Below the pieces are notes generated by a model. That model was not told where the DNA came from. It made no database searches and saw only the letters and a program-made list of their open reading frames with translations. Below are positions 23,301 to 23,834 of a DNA stretch of 23,834 bases, in pieces. Positions within the stretch are counted from its first letter, which is position 1. Every line of letters begins with the position of its first letter. Source of the DNA: Pseudomonadota bacterium (lineage in GTDB: Bacteria; Pseudomonadota; Gammaproteobacteria; Xanthomonadales; Xanthomonadaceae); assembly GCA_023395465.1 (NCBI GenBank), contig JAEWZE010000106.1, forward strand, positions 1 through 23,834, read 5' to 3'. Both the position numbers and the translations under genes were made by a program.

Positions 23301-23810
23301 ATGCGACCGATCCACGCCGTGCTGCTGGCCAGCCTGCTTGCCCTGCCCCTGCCCGCCTTCGCGCAGGAGGCGCCGCCGCTGCAGCAGGCGATGAGCGCCG
23401 AGGAATTCAAGGCGGCCGGCCTGGACAAGCTCAGTGCAGACGAACTGGCCCGGCTCAACGCCTGGCTCGACCGCCGGGTCGAACAGCAGGCTTCGGCCGC
23501 GGTGGCCGCAGCCGTCGAGCAGGCGCGCGAGGAAGGCCGCAACGAAGTGGTGGAGAAGAACCGCGGCTTCTTCCACTTCGGCTCCGAGGAACCGATCGAG
23601 GCCAGCATCGCGGGCGAATTCAACGGCTTCGGCCACGGCAAGCGCTACACGCTCGACAATGGCCAGGTCTGGGAGCAGACCGATTCGGCGACCCTGTCGG
23701 GCGTGCGCAGGACCAGCCCGAAGGTGCGCATCAAGCCCGGCGTGCTGGGCGTGTGGTGGATGCGGATCGACGGCTACAACACCCAGGCCAAGGTCCAGCG
23801 CGTCGAGTAG
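23301..23810 (+). CDS. Small secreted protein of unknown function
   Basis: This 169-residue predicted periplasmic or secreted protein has a clear Sec signal peptide (MRPIHAVLLASLLALPLPAFA, written here in parts: basic start, Leu-rich core, cleavage after AFA at about residue 22). The mature part begins with a helical region rich in Glu and Ala (about 30-85, with EEFKAAGLDKLSADELARLN and EQAREEGRNEVVEKN). A beta-rich end follows (IEASIAGEFNGFGHGKRYTLDNGQVWEQ, then VRIKPGVLGVWWMRIDGYN). The helix plus compact beta-domain is common in uncharacterised Xanthomonadaceae envelope proteins. The ATG follows a strong GAGAGGAA ribosome site. It is divergent from relA, and its stop is 24 bases from the window edge. 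Confidence 0.88.
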   Translation: MRPIHAVLLASLLALPLPAFAQEAPPLQQAMSAEEFKAAGLDKLSADELARLNAWLDRRVEQQASAAVAAAVEQAREEGRNEVVEKNRGFFHFGSEEPIEASIAGEFNGFGHGKRYTLDNGQVWEQTDSATLSGVRRTSPKVRIKPGVLGVWWMRIDGYNTQAKVQRVE

Positions 23811-23834
23811 GGCGACCGGGCCGGGGCGCCATGC

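Overview
The window is high-GC DNA with dense gene packing and GC-rich third codon positions. A pilG-pilH-pilI-pilJ-chpA chemosensory operon lies beside gshB and a TonB-family gene, followed by an mrcB-yoaA group and relA. This arrangement points to a gammaproteobacterium of the Xanthomonadaceae (Lysobacter/Luteimonas/Xanthomonas type). That assignment rests on protein resemblance and gene order from memory, not on a database search.

Layout. (1) 1-6688, minus strand: type IV pilus (twitching) chemosensory operon. In transcription order it holds pilG and pilH (response regulators), pilI (CheW adaptor), pilJ (chemoreceptor) and chpA (multi-Hpt CheA-type kinase). ChpA runs off the left edge, and its last visible 80 residues are 16 copies of a pentapeptide encoded by a 15-bp tandem repeat. 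No pilK methyltransferase gene lies between pilJ and chpA. (2) 6872-8824, plus strand, divergent from pilG: gshB (glutathione synthetase) and a TonB C-terminal-domain protein. (3) 17040 down to 8867, minus strand, seven closely spaced genes: mrcB (PBP1b), a TPR lipoprotein (candidate PBP activator of LpoP type), yoaA (XPD-like Fe-S helicase carrying an in-frame palindromic repeat insertion), a DUF1023-like alpha/beta hydrolase, an unknown lipoprotein, tsaB (t6A tRNA modification) and a type I signal peptidase. (4) 17166-19280, plus strand: one large two-domain glycosyltransferase. (5) 23236 down to 19449, minus strand: relA, then a membrane-anchored repeat-rich protein of unknown role. (6) 23301-23810, plus strand, divergent from relA: a small secreted protein of unknown function.

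How the genes fit together. Region 1 is one signalling machine: the PilJ receptor couples through PilI to ChpA, which phosphorylates PilG and PilH to control pilus extension and retraction. Region 3 mixes envelope functions (PBP1b, its putative lipoprotein activator, signal peptidase) with housekeeping (YoaA, TsaB). RelA is the ribosome-associated ppGpp synthetase.

No tRNA, rRNA, CRISPR array, intact transposase or prophage gene was seen. Every intergenic gap is shorter than 200 bases; the longest are about 183 bases (6689-6871) and 168 bases (19281-19448). The least ordinary items are the ChpA pentapeptide array, the palindromic element embedded in the yoaA coding sequence, the candidate LpoP-type lipoprotein and the DUF1023-like hydrolase.
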